A stretch of DNA of 64,000 nt, taken from assembly GCF_003121705.1 (NCBI RefSeq), contig NZ_PYHR01000002.1:1-64000 (forward strand). Direction: 5' to 3'. The position numbers and the translations under genes are program-made. This stretch comes from Serinibacter arcticus (lineage in GTDB: Bacteria; Actinomycetota; Actinomycetes; Actinomycetales; Beutenbergiaceae). Under the pieces are notes generated by a model, which had not been told where the DNA came from, did no database searches, and worked only from the letters and a program-made list of their open reading frames with translations. Position 1 is the first letter of the stretch. The number at the start of each line of letters is the position of its first letter. Shown here piece by piece: positions 1-10,027 of the stretch.

Positions 1-118
1 CAGGAGTTCCAGCTCGGTCCCGTCCCGCGGCCCCGCCCCGTCCCCACGGACGCCGACGCCGAGCCGTCCGCGGCTCGCGCCGACGCCTGGACCCTCGCCC
101 GTCTCGCAGGGCGAGCGC

Positions 119-1861
119 ATGACCGGTGCGCAGAGCATCGTCCGCTCGCTCGAGGCCGCCGGCACCGAGGTCATCTTCGGTCTGCCCGGGGGCACGATCC
201 TCCCGACCTACGACCCGCTGCTGGACTCCGAGAAGCTCCGTCACATCCTCGTGCGCCACGAGCAGGGCGCCGGCCACGCCGCGTCGGGCTACGCGCACGC
301 CACCGGTCGCGTCGGGGTCTGCATGGCGACCTCCGGCCCGGGGGCGACCAACCTCGTCACGCCGCTGGCCGACGCCAACATGGACTCGATCCCGATGGTC
401 GCGATCACGGGCCAGGTCGGCGCCTCCCTCATCGGCACGGACGCCTTCCAGGAGGCCGACATCGTCGGCATCACGATGCCGGTGACCAAGCACTCGTTCC
501 TGGTGACGAACCCGGACGAGATCCCGGCCCGCATCGCCGAGGCCTTCCACATCGCCAGCACCGGGCGCCCCGGTCCGGTGCTCGTGGACATCGCCAAGAG
601 CGCGCAGCAGGCCGACACGATCTTCCGGTGGCCGGTCGAGCTCGACCTGCCCGGCTACCACCCGACGACGAAGCCGCACCTCAAGCAGGTGCGCGAGGCC
701 GCCCGGCTGCTCGCGACGGCGCGTCGCCCCGTGCTGTACGTCGGCGGCGGCGTGGTGCGCGCCGGGGCCAGCGAGGCCCTGCGCAAGCTCACCGACATCT
801 CGGGCGCACCCGTCGTCACGACGCTGATGGCCCGCGGTGCCCTGCCCGACTCCCACCCGCAGAACCTCGGCATGCCTGGCATGCACGGCACGGTCCCCGC
901 GGTGGCGTCGCTGCAGCGGGCCGACCTCGTCGTCGCGCTCGGTGCTCGGTTCGACGACCGCGTCACCGGCCTGCTGTCGACGTTCGCGCCGCTGGCCACC
1001 GTGGTGCACGCCGACATCGACCCCGCGGAGATCTCCAAGAACCGCCGCGCGGACGTGCCGATCGTCGGCGACATGCTCGAGGTCATCACCGACCTGGCGA
1101 TCGAGCTGGCCAACGAGCACGCGCAGCACGGTCTGCCGGACCTCGAGGCCTGGTGGGCCCAGCTCGACAAGCTGCGCGAGACGTACCCGCTGGGGTGGAC
1201 GCCGACCGAGGACGGTCTGCTCGCCCCGCAGCACGTGATCTCCCGCCTCGGCGAGATCAGCGGGCCGGAGGCGACCTACGTGGCCGGCGTCGGCCAGCAC
1301 CAGATGTGGGCCGCGCAGTTCATCAAGTACGAGCGCTCGCAGTCGTGGATCAACTCGGGCGGTCTCGGGACGATGGGCTATGCGATCCCCGCCGCCATGG
1401 GGGCCAAGGTCGGCGAGCCGGACCGCAACGTCTGGGCGATCGACGGCGACGGCTGCTTCCAGATGACCAACCAGGAGCTCGCCACCTGCGCGATCGAGGG
1501 CATCGGCATCAAGGTCGCCGTCATCAACAACTCCTCGCTCGGCATGGTGCGGCAGTGGCAGACCCTGTTCTACGAGGGCCGCTACTCCAACACCGAGCTG
1601 AACACCGGCCACTCCTCGCGCCGCATCCCCGACTTCGTCAAGCTCGCCGAGGCCTACGGCTGCATCGGGCTGCGCTGCGAGAACGCCAAGGACGTGGACG
1701 AGACGATCCGCAAGGCGAACGAGATCGACGACGTGCCCGTCGTCGTCGACTTCGTCGTCAGCCGCGACGCCCAGGTGTGGCCGATGGTCGCCGCCGGCGT
1801 TAGCAACGACGCGATCCAGTACGCCCGGGACATCACCCCGAGCTGGGACCGGGAGGAATGA
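119..1861 (+). CDS. ilvB: Acetolactate synthase, large (catalytic) subunit
   Basis: This enzyme condenses two pyruvates to acetolactate, or pyruvate with 2-oxobutyrate, in the first shared step of valine, leucine and isoleucine synthesis; it needs ThDP, FAD and Mg. Visible features are the N-terminal GLPGG segment, the catalytic Glu48 in HEQGAGHA, a central FAD/TPP domain with [10 protein letters not shown], and the C-terminal ThDP motif starting GDGCF near residue 440 and ending in NN. At 580 residues from this ATG it is slightly short for actinobacterial homologues, which carry a disordered N-terminal tail. The frame stays open to base 2 and encodes a Pro/Ser/Arg-rich stretch, so the true start may lie left of the window. 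The last codon overlaps an ATG, coupling it to ilvN. Confidence 0.96.
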   Translation: MTGAQSIVRSLEAAGTEVIFGLPGGTILPTYDPLLDSEKLRHILVRHEQGAGHAASGYAHATGRVGVCMATSGPGATNLVTPLADANMDSIPMVAITGQVGASLIGTDAFQEADIVGITMPVTKHSFLVTNPDEIPARIAEAFHIASTGRPGPVLVDIAKSAQQADTIFRWPVELDLPGYHPTTKPHLKQVREAARLLATARRPVLYVGGGVVRAGASEALRKLTDISGAPVVTTLMARGALPDSHPQNLGMPGMHGTVPAVASLQRADLVVALGARFDDRVTGLLSTFAPLATVVHADIDPAEISKNRRADVPIVGDMLEVITDLAIELANEHAQHGLPDLEAWWAQLDKLRETYPLGWTPTEDGLLAPQHVISRLGEISGPEATYVAGVGQHQMWAAQFIKYERSQSWINSGGLGTMGYAIPAAMGAKVGEPDRNVWAIDGDGCFQMTNQELATCAIEGIGIKVAVINNSSLGMVRQWQTLFYEGRYSNTELNTGHSSRRIPDFVKLAEAYGCIGLRCENAKDVDETIRKANEIDDVPVVVDFVVSRDAQVWPMVAAGVSNDAIQYARDITPSWDREE

Positions 1862-1866
1862 GCACC

Positions 1867-3532
<1,666 letters not shown>

Positions 3533-3537
3533 GCCGC

Positions 3538-3573
3538 GAACGCCCCGCCCCGGACCTCCGGGGCGGGGCGTTC
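3538..3573 (+). terminator. Rho-independent-type terminator after ilvC
   Basis: The arms GAACGCCCCGCCCCGG and its complement flank a short ACCT loop and end in GTTC. It separates ilvBNC from the next promoter. The U-tract is short, as is usual in high-GC genomes. Confidence 0.85.
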
Positions 3574-3599
3574 GTCGTCGGCGCTGGTTGAATGGGGTG

Positions 3600-4277
3600 A
3601 TGAGCGAGCACAAGGACGACACCACGCCCGAGACCCCGCTGCCGGAGACCGCCACGGACCCGGTGATCCCCGTCGACGAGGCGGTCGACGGCGCCAGCTC
3701 GCCCGACCCCGTCGTCGCCGCGGCCTACGCGCCCGAGCCCGAGGAGCCGACGTCGGAGTCGGACGACCCCGAGCTCACCTTCGAGCCCGAGGGTCAGGGC
3801 GAGGAGATCCAGCTCTACTGGGAGGCGGTGCGCGCCAAGGCCCGTATCGGCCGGCTCGCCGTCTACATGGGCACCGACCTGTCGACCGCGGTGGCCCCGC
3901 CGGCGTGGTCCTTCGGCGACAACCCCCGCCTCGCCGACGAGCTGCTCGGCCACGTCCTGTCAGGCCGCAAGACGGGCACGTCGACGGCGCTGGTCGAGTT
4001 CGGCGAGGAGCCGCTGCCGCGCGAGGGGGAGCTCTCGATCATCCTCGACGGCGCGGGTCACCCGCGGGCCCTCGTGCGGACCACCTCCGTGGCGACCGTG
4101 CGCTTCGACGAGGTCGACGAGGCGTTCGCCCGCGCCGAGGGCGAGGACGACCTGAGCCTGGGCTCCTGGCGCGAGCAGCACGAGACCTACTGGCGCCGGG
4201 TGCTGGGCGTCGACGCCCTCGACCCCGCCACCGAGATCGTCACCGAGCGCTTCGAGCTGCTGGACCCCCGGCCATGA
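3600..4277 (+). CDS. ASCH-domain protein
   Basis: A 225-aa protein with an acidic, Pro/Glu/Asp-rich N-terminal extension (residues 1-65) and a C-terminal ASCH domain, a PUA-like fold thought to bind RNA. The domain shows IQLYWEAVRAKARIG, then LADELLGHVLSGRKTGTS (the G-K/R turn typical of ASCH), EGELSIILDGAGHPRALVRT, and the closing SLGSWREQHETYW. The ATG at 3600 is preceded by TTGAAT six bases upstream, suggesting a leaderless transcript; GTG at 3597 is an alternative. It overlaps the next gene by ATGA. The family is clear; the cellular role is unknown. Confidence 0.8.
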   Translation: MSEHKDDTTPETPLPETATDPVIPVDEAVDGASSPDPVVAAAYAPEPEEPTSESDDPELTFEPEGQGEEIQLYWEAVRAKARIGRLAVYMGTDLSTAVAPPAWSFGDNPRLADELLGHVLSGRKTGTSTALVEFGEEPLPREGELSIILDGAGHPRALVRTTSVATVRFDEVDEAFARAEGEDDLSLGSWREQHETYWRRVLGVDALDPATEIVTERFELLDPRP

Positions 4278-4939
4278 CCTCCGACCTGCCTGACGTCCCG
4301 CGCTGGCAGGACACGCCCGTGGTGACGCCGACGCCGGAGGTGCGCGACGCGCCGACGCCGCTGCTGGCGCAGGCGCACCTGGCCGCGCTGACGGCCACCG
4401 CCGGGCAGATCATCCCGCCGCTCGCCCGCGCCGTCGGGTGGTTGCGGTGGCCCTCGCTGGTCGTGCTGGTCCTCGGCGCGGCCGGACCCGTCCTGCTGAT
4501 CGCCCTGGCGGCGAGCTGGCAGGGCTGGCCGCGTCCGGTCGGGATCGTCGTCGGGCTGCTCGCGCTGGTCCCGGTCGTCCTGCTCGGACGCTCCCGGGCG
4601 GCCACGCTCCGTGCCGCGCGCGCACCGGAGGCCCTCACCGCCGAGCTCGCCGGCTTCGCCGCGCACGTCAACGGCGGTCTGGCGATCCTCGACAAGCTCC
4701 GGGCGGTCGCCCAGGGCGGGGGAGCACGCCTGATCCCGCGCCTGACCGCGCTGTGGAAGGTCGTCCAGCTCCCCGGCGACGCGCTCGAGCACCTCGACCG
4801 GCTGCCCCACCTGCGCTGGTTCCTGCCGCCCCGGGTGACCGACACGTGGGCTCGCGTGATCACGGTCGTCTGGAGCTCGCTGGGGTGCTACCTGCTCTCG
4901 ACCTTCCTCGGGGCGCTGTCGCTCACCGACGTGCTCTGA
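4274..4939 (+). CDS. Predicted membrane protein coupled to the ASCH gene
   Basis: I do not recognise a named family. The 221-aa product has a Pro/Thr-rich N-terminal segment, two adjacent hydrophobic helices (about residues 55-80 and 85-105), an amphipathic middle with Arg-rich stretches, and a hydrophobic C-terminus (about 195-215). Its ATG overlaps the ASCH stop (ATGA), so the two are co-translated. Function cannot be inferred; the coupling suggests a shared process. Confidence 0.75.
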   Translation: MTSDLPDVPRWQDTPVVTPTPEVRDAPTPLLAQAHLAALTATAGQIIPPLARAVGWLRWPSLVVLVLGAAGPVLLIALAASWQGWPRPVGIVVGLLALVPVVLLGRSRAATLRAARAPEALTAELAGFAAHVNGGLAILDKLRAVAQGGGARLIPRLTALWKVVQLPGDALEHLDRLPHLRWFLPPRVTDTWARVITVVWSSLGCYLLSTFLGALSLTDVL

Positions 4940-4974
4940 GGAGCCCCGAAGGTGTTCGAGGCGTAAGACACCTG

Positions 4975-4991
4975 GTTTCAGCAGGTGGGAC
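4975..4991 (+). promoter_or_regulatory. Candidate IclR-family operator in the leuB promoter
   Basis: GTTTC-N7-GGGAC matches the 5-7-5 spacing of the GTCTC-N7-GAGAC palindrome between the IclR gene and leuC (46649-46665), with one change in each half-site. It lies just upstream of the leuB -10 box, over the -35 position. A separate 6-bp inverted repeat CACCTG/CAGGTG overlaps it. Confidence 0.5.
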
Positions 4992-4996
4992 CGCGC

Positions 4997-5002
4997 TAGC
5001 AT
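4997..5002 (+). promoter_or_regulatory. leuB -10 box (leaderless-type)
   Basis: TAGCAT ends 7 nt before the leuB ATG. No ribosome binding site lies between, so the transcript probably starts at or beside the start codon. Confidence 0.65.
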
Positions 5003-5009
5003 CGACGGC

Positions 5010-6059
5010 ATGACTCGCACGCTTGATCTTGCAGTGATCGCCGGTGACGGCATCGGTCCCGAGGTGGTGGCCGAGGGCCTGAAGGTGCTCGACGCCGTCC
5101 TCACCGGCTCCGACGTCACCGTGGCCACCACGCCGTACGAGCTCGGCGCGAAGCGCTGGCACGCGACGGGGGAGACACTCACGGAGGAGGACCTCGCCGC
5201 GATCGCGAAGCACGAGGCGATCCTGCTCGGCGCCATCGGTGACCCCGGCGTCCCGAGCGGCGTGCTCGAGCGCGGGCTGCTGCTGAAGCTGCGCTTCGCT
5301 TTCGACCACTACGTCAACCTGCGCCCGTCCGTGCTCTACCCGGGCGTCCCGACGCCGCTGGCGAACCCGGGTGACGTCGACTTCGTCGTCGTGCGCGAGG
5401 GCACCGAGGGTCCCTACGTCGGCAACGGTGGCGCGATCCGCGTCGGCACCCCGGCCGAGGTCGCCAACGAGGTCTCGGTCAACACCGCGTACGGCGTCGA
5501 GCGCGTCGTGCGGGACGCGTTCGCCCGCGCCCAGGCGCGCCCGCGCAAGAAGCTGACCCTCGTGCACAAGCACAACGTCCTTGTCCACGCCGGCCACCTG
5601 TGGCGCCGTCAGGTCGAGGCCGTGGCCGCCGAGTTCCCCGACGTCACGGTCGACTACTGCCACGTCGACGCTGCCACGATCTACCTCGTCAACGACCCGG
5701 CGCGCTTCGACGTGATCGTCACCGACAACCTGTTCGGCGACATCCTCACCGACCTCGCCGCGGCGATCACCGGCGGCATCGGCCTGGCCGCGTCCGGGAA
5801 CATCAACCCCACCGGGGCGTTCCCGTCGATGTTCGAGCCCGTGCACGGCTCGGCACCGGACATCGCCGGCCAGCAGAAGGCCGACCCGACGGCGACCGTG
5901 CTGTCGGTGGCCCTCATGCTCGAGCACCTCGGCCTGACCGAGCAGGCGAGCCGCATCCAGCGCGCCGTCGAGGAGGACATCGCCTCCCGCGTCGGGAACC
6001 CCGCCGTCCGGACCACCAGCGAGATCGGCGACGCCCTCGCCGCACGAGTAGCCGGCTGA
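5010..6059 (+). CDS. leuB: 3-isopropylmalate dehydrogenase
   Basis: It oxidatively decarboxylates 3-isopropylmalate in leucine synthesis using NAD. Motifs seen are [16 protein letters not shown] at the N-terminus, [15 protein letters not shown] near residue 130, and the metal and substrate-binding [13 protein letters not shown] near 240, followed by [10 protein letters not shown]. Its 349 aa match the actinobacterial form. It appears monocistronic, with a leaderless-type promoter and a long terminator hairpin at 6082-6117. The candidate upstream operator ties it to the IclR regulator beside leuCD. A related tartrate-dehydrogenase-type enzyme is possible but unlikely here. Confidence 0.95.
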   Translation: MTRTLDLAVIAGDGIGPEVVAEGLKVLDAVLTGSDVTVATTPYELGAKRWHATGETLTEEDLAAIAKHEAILLGAIGDPGVPSGVLERGLLLKLRFAFDHYVNLRPSVLYPGVPTPLANPGDVDFVVVREGTEGPYVGNGGAIRVGTPAEVANEVSVNTAYGVERVVRDAFARAQARPRKKLTLVHKHNVLVHAGHLWRRQVEAVAAEFPDVTVDYCHVDAATIYLVNDPARFDVIVTDNLFGDILTDLAAAITGGIGLAASGNINPTGAFPSMFEPVHGSAPDIAGQQKADPTATVLSVALMLEHLGLTEQASRIQRAVEEDIASRVGNPAVRTTSEIGDALAARVAG

Positions 6060-6081
6060 GCCGCCACCGCGCCCGTGCCGG

Positions 6082-6117
6082 CGCCCCTCGGAGCGACCTC
6101 GGTCGCACCGAGGGGCG
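6082..6117 (+). terminator. Terminator after leuB
   Basis: The hairpin has an outer stem CGCCCCTCGG/CCGAGGGGCG and an inner stem GCGACC/GGTCGC with one A:A mismatch between them. No clear U-tract follows. Confidence 0.75.
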
Positions 6118-6166
6118 TCGTCGCAGCCGGGCACCCAGCGGCGGCTCCCGCCGGCGATTTCTGGCG

Positions 6167-6172
6167 TAGGTT
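6167..6172 (+). promoter_or_regulatory. ilvE -10 box
   Basis: TAGGTT lies 29 nt before the GTG start. The GGAGG at 6191-6195, 6 nt ahead of GTG, shows that this gene has a conventional leader, unlike many neighbours. Confidence 0.5.
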
Positions 6173-6201
6173 CGTTCCCGCAACCACCCTGGAGGCTTTC
6201 C

Positions 6202-7302
6202 GTGACCACCCCGACCGCTTCGTCCACCTCGTACGAGATCCGACCGTCCTCGAACCCGCGCACCGTCACCGAGCGCGCGGAGGTCCTGGCCGACCTGAAG
6301 TTCGGCACCGTCTTCACCGACCACATGGCGCACGCCACCTGGACCAACCAGGAGGGCTGGCACCACCGTCGCATCGAGGCGTACGGACCGCTGCAGCTCG
6401 ACCCGGCTTCCGCCGTGCTGCACTACGCCCAGGAGGTGTTCGAGGGCCTCAAGGCCTACGCGCACCCCGACGGCTCCGTGTGGTCCTTCCGGCCCGAGGC
6501 CAACGCGCGCCGGTTCGCCCGCAGCGCCGAGCGCCTCGCGCTGCCGCAGCTGAGCGAGGAGGACTTCCTCGACTCGGTGCGCCAGCTCGTGCACACCGAC
6601 GTCGAGTGGGTCCCGACGACGCCGGGTTCCTCGCTCTACCTGCGCCCGTTCATGTTCGCCTCTGAGGCGTTCCTCGGCGTGCGGGCGGCGCAGCGCGTGG
6701 ACTACCTCGTCATCGCCTCGCCCGTGGGCCCGTACTTCGCCCGCGGCATCACGCCCGTGCACATCTGGGTCAGCGAGGACTACACCCGCGCCGCCCCCGG
6801 CGGCACGGGAGCGGCCAAGTGCGGCGGCAACTACGCCGCCAGCCTGCTGCCGCAGGCCGACGCCGCCGCCCGCGGGTTCGACCAGATCCTGTTCCTCGAC
6901 CCCTCGGGCGAGAACATCGAGGAGCTGGGCGGCATGAACGTCGTCGTCATCCACGCCGACGGCTCCGCCAGCACGCCGCGCCTGACCGGCTCGATCCTCG
7001 AGGGCGTCACGCGCTCGTCGATCCTCACGCTGCTGGCGGAGGACGGGCGGACGGTCACCGAGCGCGACATCCCGCTGGCCGAGCTGGTCGACGGCGTGCG
7101 CTCCGGCGAGGTGACGGAGATCTTCGCGTGCGGCACGGCCGCCGTCGTCACCCCGATCGGCCGCCTGGCCGGGACCGACTTCGACGTCACGGTCGGCGAC
7201 GGCGAGGCCGGACAGGTCACGCGCGACGTGCACGCCACGCTCACCGGCATCCAGTACGGCACGCGCGAGGACACGCACGGCTGGCTGACGCGCCTCGTCT
7301 GA
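6202..7302 (+). CDS. ilvE: Branched-chain amino acid aminotransferase
   Basis: It catalyses the final PLP-dependent transamination of the 2-oxo acids to valine, leucine and isoleucine. The catalytic lysine is Lys206 in the GTGAAKCGGNYA segment. Also visible are HYAQEVFEGLKAY near residue 75, YLRPFMFA near 145, and the C-terminal EIFACGTAAVVTPIG. At 366 aa it is the type II (BCAT) length. The GTG start has a well-placed GGAGG. A 10-bp hairpin at 7311-7336 follows and separates it from the cimA leader. Confidence 0.96.
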   Translation: MTTPTASSTSYEIRPSSNPRTVTERAEVLADLKFGTVFTDHMAHATWTNQEGWHHRRIEAYGPLQLDPASAVLHYAQEVFEGLKAYAHPDGSVWSFRPEANARRFARSAERLALPQLSEEDFLDSVRQLVHTDVEWVPTTPGSSLYLRPFMFASEAFLGVRAAQRVDYLVIASPVGPYFARGITPVHIWVSEDYTRAAPGGTGAAKCGGNYAASLLPQADAAARGFDQILFLDPSGENIEELGGMNVVVIHADGSASTPRLTGSILEGVTRSSILTLLAEDGRTVTERDIPLAELVDGVRSGEVTEIFACGTAAVVTPIGRLAGTDFDVTVGDGEAGQVTRDVHATLTGIQYGTREDTHGWLTRLV

Positions 7303-7310
7303 GCCGTTCG

Positions 7311-7336
7311 GCGTCGCCGGCCCGCCCCGGCGACGC
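7311..7336 (+). terminator. Terminator after ilvE
   Basis: Perfect 10-bp arms GCGTCGCCGG and CCGGCGACGC with a 6-nt loop lie 8 nt after the ilvE stop and upstream of the cimA leader promoter. Confidence 0.75.
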
Positions 7337-7367
7337 GGACGGATCGGGGCGGGGTGGGCCGCTGTGG

Positions 7368-7373
7368 CATACT
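7368..7373 (+). promoter_or_regulatory. -10 box of the cimA leader transcript
   Basis: CATACT ends 6 nt before the GTG of the leader peptide. This is the same box-N6-start geometry as other leaderless genes in the window, so transcription probably begins at the leader start codon. Confidence 0.6.
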
Positions 7374-7379
7374 CGCTGC

Positions 7380-7409
7380 GTGGCACACCCCGCCCTCCTC
7401 ATTACCTAG
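7380..7409 (+). CDS. Leader peptide of cimA (MAHPALLIT)
   Basis: This nine-codon ORF (GTG start, TAG stop) has consecutive Leu, Leu, Ile and Thr codons next to its stop. Its stop codon overlaps the first of two hairpins and a terminator follows, then cimA 182 nt after the leader stop. Leader peptides rich in the regulatory amino acid are the hallmark of ribosome-mediated attenuation, and Ile (with Leu) suits a gene of the isoleucine branch. It has no ribosome binding site and appears leaderless. Confidence 0.65.
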   Translation: MAHPALLIT

Positions 7410-7433
7410 CGCGTCCGGCCCTCCCGGACGCGC
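7409..7433 (+). promoter_or_regulatory. cimA leader hairpin 1
   Basis: Perfect 10-bp arms (7409-7418 and 7424-7433; GCGCGTCCGG/CCGGACGCGC) start at the last base of the leader stop. A ribosome terminating or stalling on the leader would cover part of the left arm. The loop and right arm contain CCTCCCG (7420-7426), a copy of the terminator left arm that could compete for CGGGAGG. Confidence 0.6.
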
Positions 7434-7434
7434 C

Positions 7435-7460
7435 GCCTCCCGCACCCTCGGGAGGCTTTT
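7435..7460 (+). terminator. cimA attenuator terminator
   Basis: The stem GCCTCCCG/CGGGAGGC with a 6-nt loop is followed directly by TTTTGTGT, the best U-tract of any terminator in the window. It lies between the leader peptide and cimA, so it must be read through for cimA expression. Confidence 0.8.
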
Positions 7461-7591
7461 GTGTGTCCGGGTGAGCAACCCTCAGCCTCCTCGGGCACGG
7501 CGGACGGGCAACCACAGGGATCGACAGGGCCACCGGCACCACCCAGGCCGGCGACGTCGATCCCGCTTCGCACGGTGAAAGCAGGCATGCA

Positions 7592-9202
7592 ATGACGACG
7601 CCCCACGCGCTCGACGGCGTGACCGTCGAGATCTACGACACGACCCTGCGCGACGGCGCGCAGCAGGAGGGCATGAACCTCACGGTCGCCGACAAGCTGG
7701 CGATCGCGCCCCTCCTGGACGAGCTCGGCGTCGCGGTCATCGAGGGCGGCTGGCCCGGAGCGATCCCCAAGGACACCGAGTTCTTCGGGCGGATCGAGAA
7801 GGAGCTCGAGCTCCCGCGGGCGCAGATCGCGGCGTTCGGCTCGACCCGCAAGGCCGGCGGCCGCGCCCACGACGACGTGCAGGTGCGCGGGCTGCTCGAC
7901 TCCGAGGCTCCCATCGTCACGCTGGTCGCCAAGAGCGACATCCGGCACGTCGAGCGCGCTCTGCGCACGACGGGCGAGGAGAACCTCGCCATGATCACCG
8001 ACACCGTCCGCTACCTGCGCGACGCCGGCCGCCGCGTGATCCTCGACGCCGAGCACTTCTTCGACGGCTTCCGGTACGACCGCGACTACGCCCTGCGCGC
8101 GGTCACCGCGGCCTTCGAGGCCGGCGCCTCCGACGTCGTCCTGTGCGACACCAACGGCGGCATGCTGCCCGACTGGGTGCACGCCGTCGTCGAAGAGGTC
8201 CGCGGCCGTACCGACGGCACTCTCGGCATCCACGCCCACAACGACTCCGGCTGCGCCGTGGCCAACTCCGTCGCCGCCGTCGCGGCCGGGGCGCGGCACG
8301 TCCAGGGCACCGTGAACGGCTACGGCGAGCGGACCGGCAACGCCGACCTCGTCGCCGTCGTCGCCAACCTCGAGCTCAAGCTCGGTGCCGTCTGCCTGGC
8401 GCCCGGCGCGCTGGCCGAGTCCACGCGCATCGCGCACGCGATCAGCGAGGTCACCAACATCCCGCCCTACGGCCGCCAGCCGTACATCGGTGCGAGCGCG
8501 TTCGCCCACAAGGCGGGGCTGCACGCCAGCGCCATCAAGGTCGACCCCGACATGTACCAGCACATCGACCCGACGGCCGTCGGCAACGACATGCGCATGC
8601 TCGTCTCCGACATGGCCGGCCGGGCCTCGATCGAGCTCAAGGGTCGCGAGCTCGGCTTCGACCTGGCGGGGCAGCCCGAGCTGCTCACCCGCGTCGTCGA
8701 CCGGGTCAAGAACGCCGAGGCCGCCGGGTACACGTTCGACGCCGCCGATGCCTCCTTCGCGCTCATGCTGCGCGAGGAGATCGACGGCTCGCGCCCCGGC
8801 TACTTCCGGATGGAGAGCTGGCGCGCGTCGGTGAACTACTCCGAGCGCACCGGCGGCGACGGCGAGTGCGAGGCGACCGTGAAGCTGCACGCCGGCGGGG
8901 CGCGCGTCGTCCAGACCGGCGAGGGCAACGGTCCCGTCAACGCCCTCGACCACGCGCTGCGCGAGGCGCTCGTGGGCGTCTACCCGGAGATCGAGACGTT
9001 CGAGCTCATCGACTTCCGCGTCCGCCTGCTCGACACCTCGCACGGGACGGACGCGGTCACGCGCGTGCTCATCCAGACGACGGACGGCTCCGAGGTCTGG
9101 AGCACGGTCGGCGTCGGGCCCAACATCCTCGAGGCGTCGTACGAGGCGCTCGTGGACGCCCTCGTCTACGGGCTCGTGCGGCAGGGCGTCGAGACGCGCT
9201 GA
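7592..9202 (+). CDS. cimA: (R)-citramalate synthase
   Basis: It condenses acetyl-CoA and pyruvate to citramalate, feeding 2-oxobutyrate to isoleucine without threonine. The HMGL-like TIM barrel opens with EIYDTTLRDGAQQEG, and EGGWPGAIPKDTEFF is the segment that separates CimA from LeuA. LGIHAHNDSGCAVANS (metal-binding His pair) lies near residue 215, and a C-terminal LeuA-type allosteric domain spans about residues 425-530. At 536 aa it is the TIGR00977-like length, by recall. It sits downstream of ilvE behind a leader peptide and terminator. A 2-isopropylmalate synthase is less likely given the signature. Confidence 0.92.
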   Translation: MTTPHALDGVTVEIYDTTLRDGAQQEGMNLTVADKLAIAPLLDELGVAVIEGGWPGAIPKDTEFFGRIEKELELPRAQIAAFGSTRKAGGRAHDDVQVRGLLDSEAPIVTLVAKSDIRHVERALRTTGEENLAMITDTVRYLRDAGRRVILDAEHFFDGFRYDRDYALRAVTAAFEAGASDVVLCDTNGGMLPDWVHAVVEEVRGRTDGTLGIHAHNDSGCAVANSVAAVAAGARHVQGTVNGYGERTGNADLVAVVANLELKLGAVCLAPGALAESTRIAHAISEVTNIPPYGRQPYIGASAFAHKAGLHASAIKVDPDMYQHIDPTAVGNDMRMLVSDMAGRASIELKGRELGFDLAGQPELLTRVVDRVKNAEAAGYTFDAADASFALMLREEIDGSRPGYFRMESWRASVNYSERTGGDGECEATVKLHAGGARVVQTGEGNGPVNALDHALREALVGVYPEIETFELIDFRVRLLDTSHGTDAVTRVLIQTTDGSEVWSTVGVGPNILEASYEALVDALVYGLVRQGVETR

Positions 9203-9215
9203 CGCAGGAATGTCT

Positions 9216-9247
9216 CGACGGGCGGTGGCTGAGGCCGCCGCCCGTCG
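9216..9247 (+). terminator. Terminator after cimA
   Basis: A stem of about 14 bp (CGACGGGCGG.GGC/GCC.CCGCCCGTCG) closes a TGAG loop and starts 14 nt past the cimA stop. It also lies ahead of the convergent gene ending at 9296, so it may act in both directions. Confidence 0.8.
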
Positions 9248-9295
9248 GCGTTCCCGGGGGAGCGGTGGTGCGGGGCCCGGTCCGGTGCCGAGGCC

Positions 9296-9967
9296 TCAGA
9301 CGATCTCGGCGAGGGGTGCCTGGTCGATCACGAGGCGGACGCGCGTGGCGCGTCGGGCGAGCTGCTTGCGGGCCGAGGCGAGCGTCTCGGACACCTCGGC
9401 GTCGACCGTCTCCTCGGCGATCGTCACGTTGAGGACGATCGGGTACTCGGGGTCGGCGTCGGCGGGCGCGGGGGAGTGCTCCCCGACGGCGGCGGCGAGG
9501 CCGTTCTCCAGCGCGGCGCGCAGGTCGGCCGCGCTGCCCTCGGCCGACGGCGACGTGTGGACGATGCGCACGACGACGCCGCGCAGGCCCGCGTTCCACG
9601 CCAGCACGGGTGCGGGGCCGTCGGAGGGGACGACCTCCGCCGCCACCTGGAGCGTGCCGGAGGCCCCGAGCGGCTCGAGCGCCGGCTCGGGGACGTCGAG
9701 CGGGTCGGGGTCGGACGCGGGGTCGGGCTCGAGGATCGGGTCAGGCTCGAACGCCGGCTCGGGCTCCACGACGGGGTCCGGCTCGAACGCGGGCTCCGGC
9801 TCGACGGCAGGCTCCGGCTCGACAACAGGCGTCGGCTCGACGGCGGGCGTCGGCTCGGGCTCGACGACCGGCGTCGGCGCGGTCCCCGTCGTCGCCGCCG
9901 GCGGCGCGAGGGTCTCCTCGTCGGTCTCTGCGTCACGGGTGTTCTTGCGCCAACGGAACCAGGCCAT
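9296..9967 (-). CDS. Hypothetical protein with Pro-Glu/Asp repeats
   Basis: This 223-aa protein is not recognised. It has a basic N-terminus (MAWFRWRKN), then about 70 residues of repeating units such as VEPEPAFEPDP (residues 35-100), then a compact C-terminal region of about 120 residues with alternating hydrophobic and charged positions and a final helix (SETLASARKQLARRATRV). There is no signal peptide or transmembrane helix. The acidic Pro-rich segment looks like an extended spacer. Its start codon lies in a perfect inverted repeat shared with lplA, so the two genes have mirror-image start regions. Confidence 0.7.
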   Translation of the reverse strand: MAWFRWRKNTRDAETDEETLAPPAATTGTAPTPVVEPEPTPAVEPTPVVEPEPAVEPEPAFEPDPVVEPEPAFEPDPILEPDPASDPDPLDVPEPALEPLGASGTLQVAAEVVPSDGPAPVLAWNAGLRGVVVRIVHTSPSAEGSAADLRAALENGLAAAVGEHSPAPADADPEYPIVLNVTIAEETVDAEVSETLASARKQLARRATRVRLVIDQAPLAEIV

Positions 9968-10027
9968 GCGTCCATCCTCCCACCGCGGGGCCACCGGCGG
10001 GCCCCGCGGTGGGAGGATGGACGCATG
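9965..10027. repeat. Perfect 28-bp inverted repeat holding both divergent start codons
   Basis: Arms 9965-9992 and 10000-10027 are exact reverse complements around a 7-nt centre. Each arm ends in the ATG of the gene it faces, six bases after GAGGAT, with GGAGG in the same segment. The whole 57-bp intergenic space is consumed, so both genes have identical upstream DNA. Confidence 0.95.

Noticed and set aside
1858-1860. ATG at 1858 as the ilvN start
   Set aside because: The GGAGG ribosome site touches it. ATG 1867 has proper spacing and gives the normal N-terminus.
9665-9860. Tandem DNA repeat as a separate element
   Set aside because: It is explained by the Pro-Glu/Asp codon repeats of the minus-strand gene.
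9965-10027. Terminator at the 28-bp inverted repeat
   Set aside because: Both flanking genes start from it rather than end at it, and it contains both start codons.
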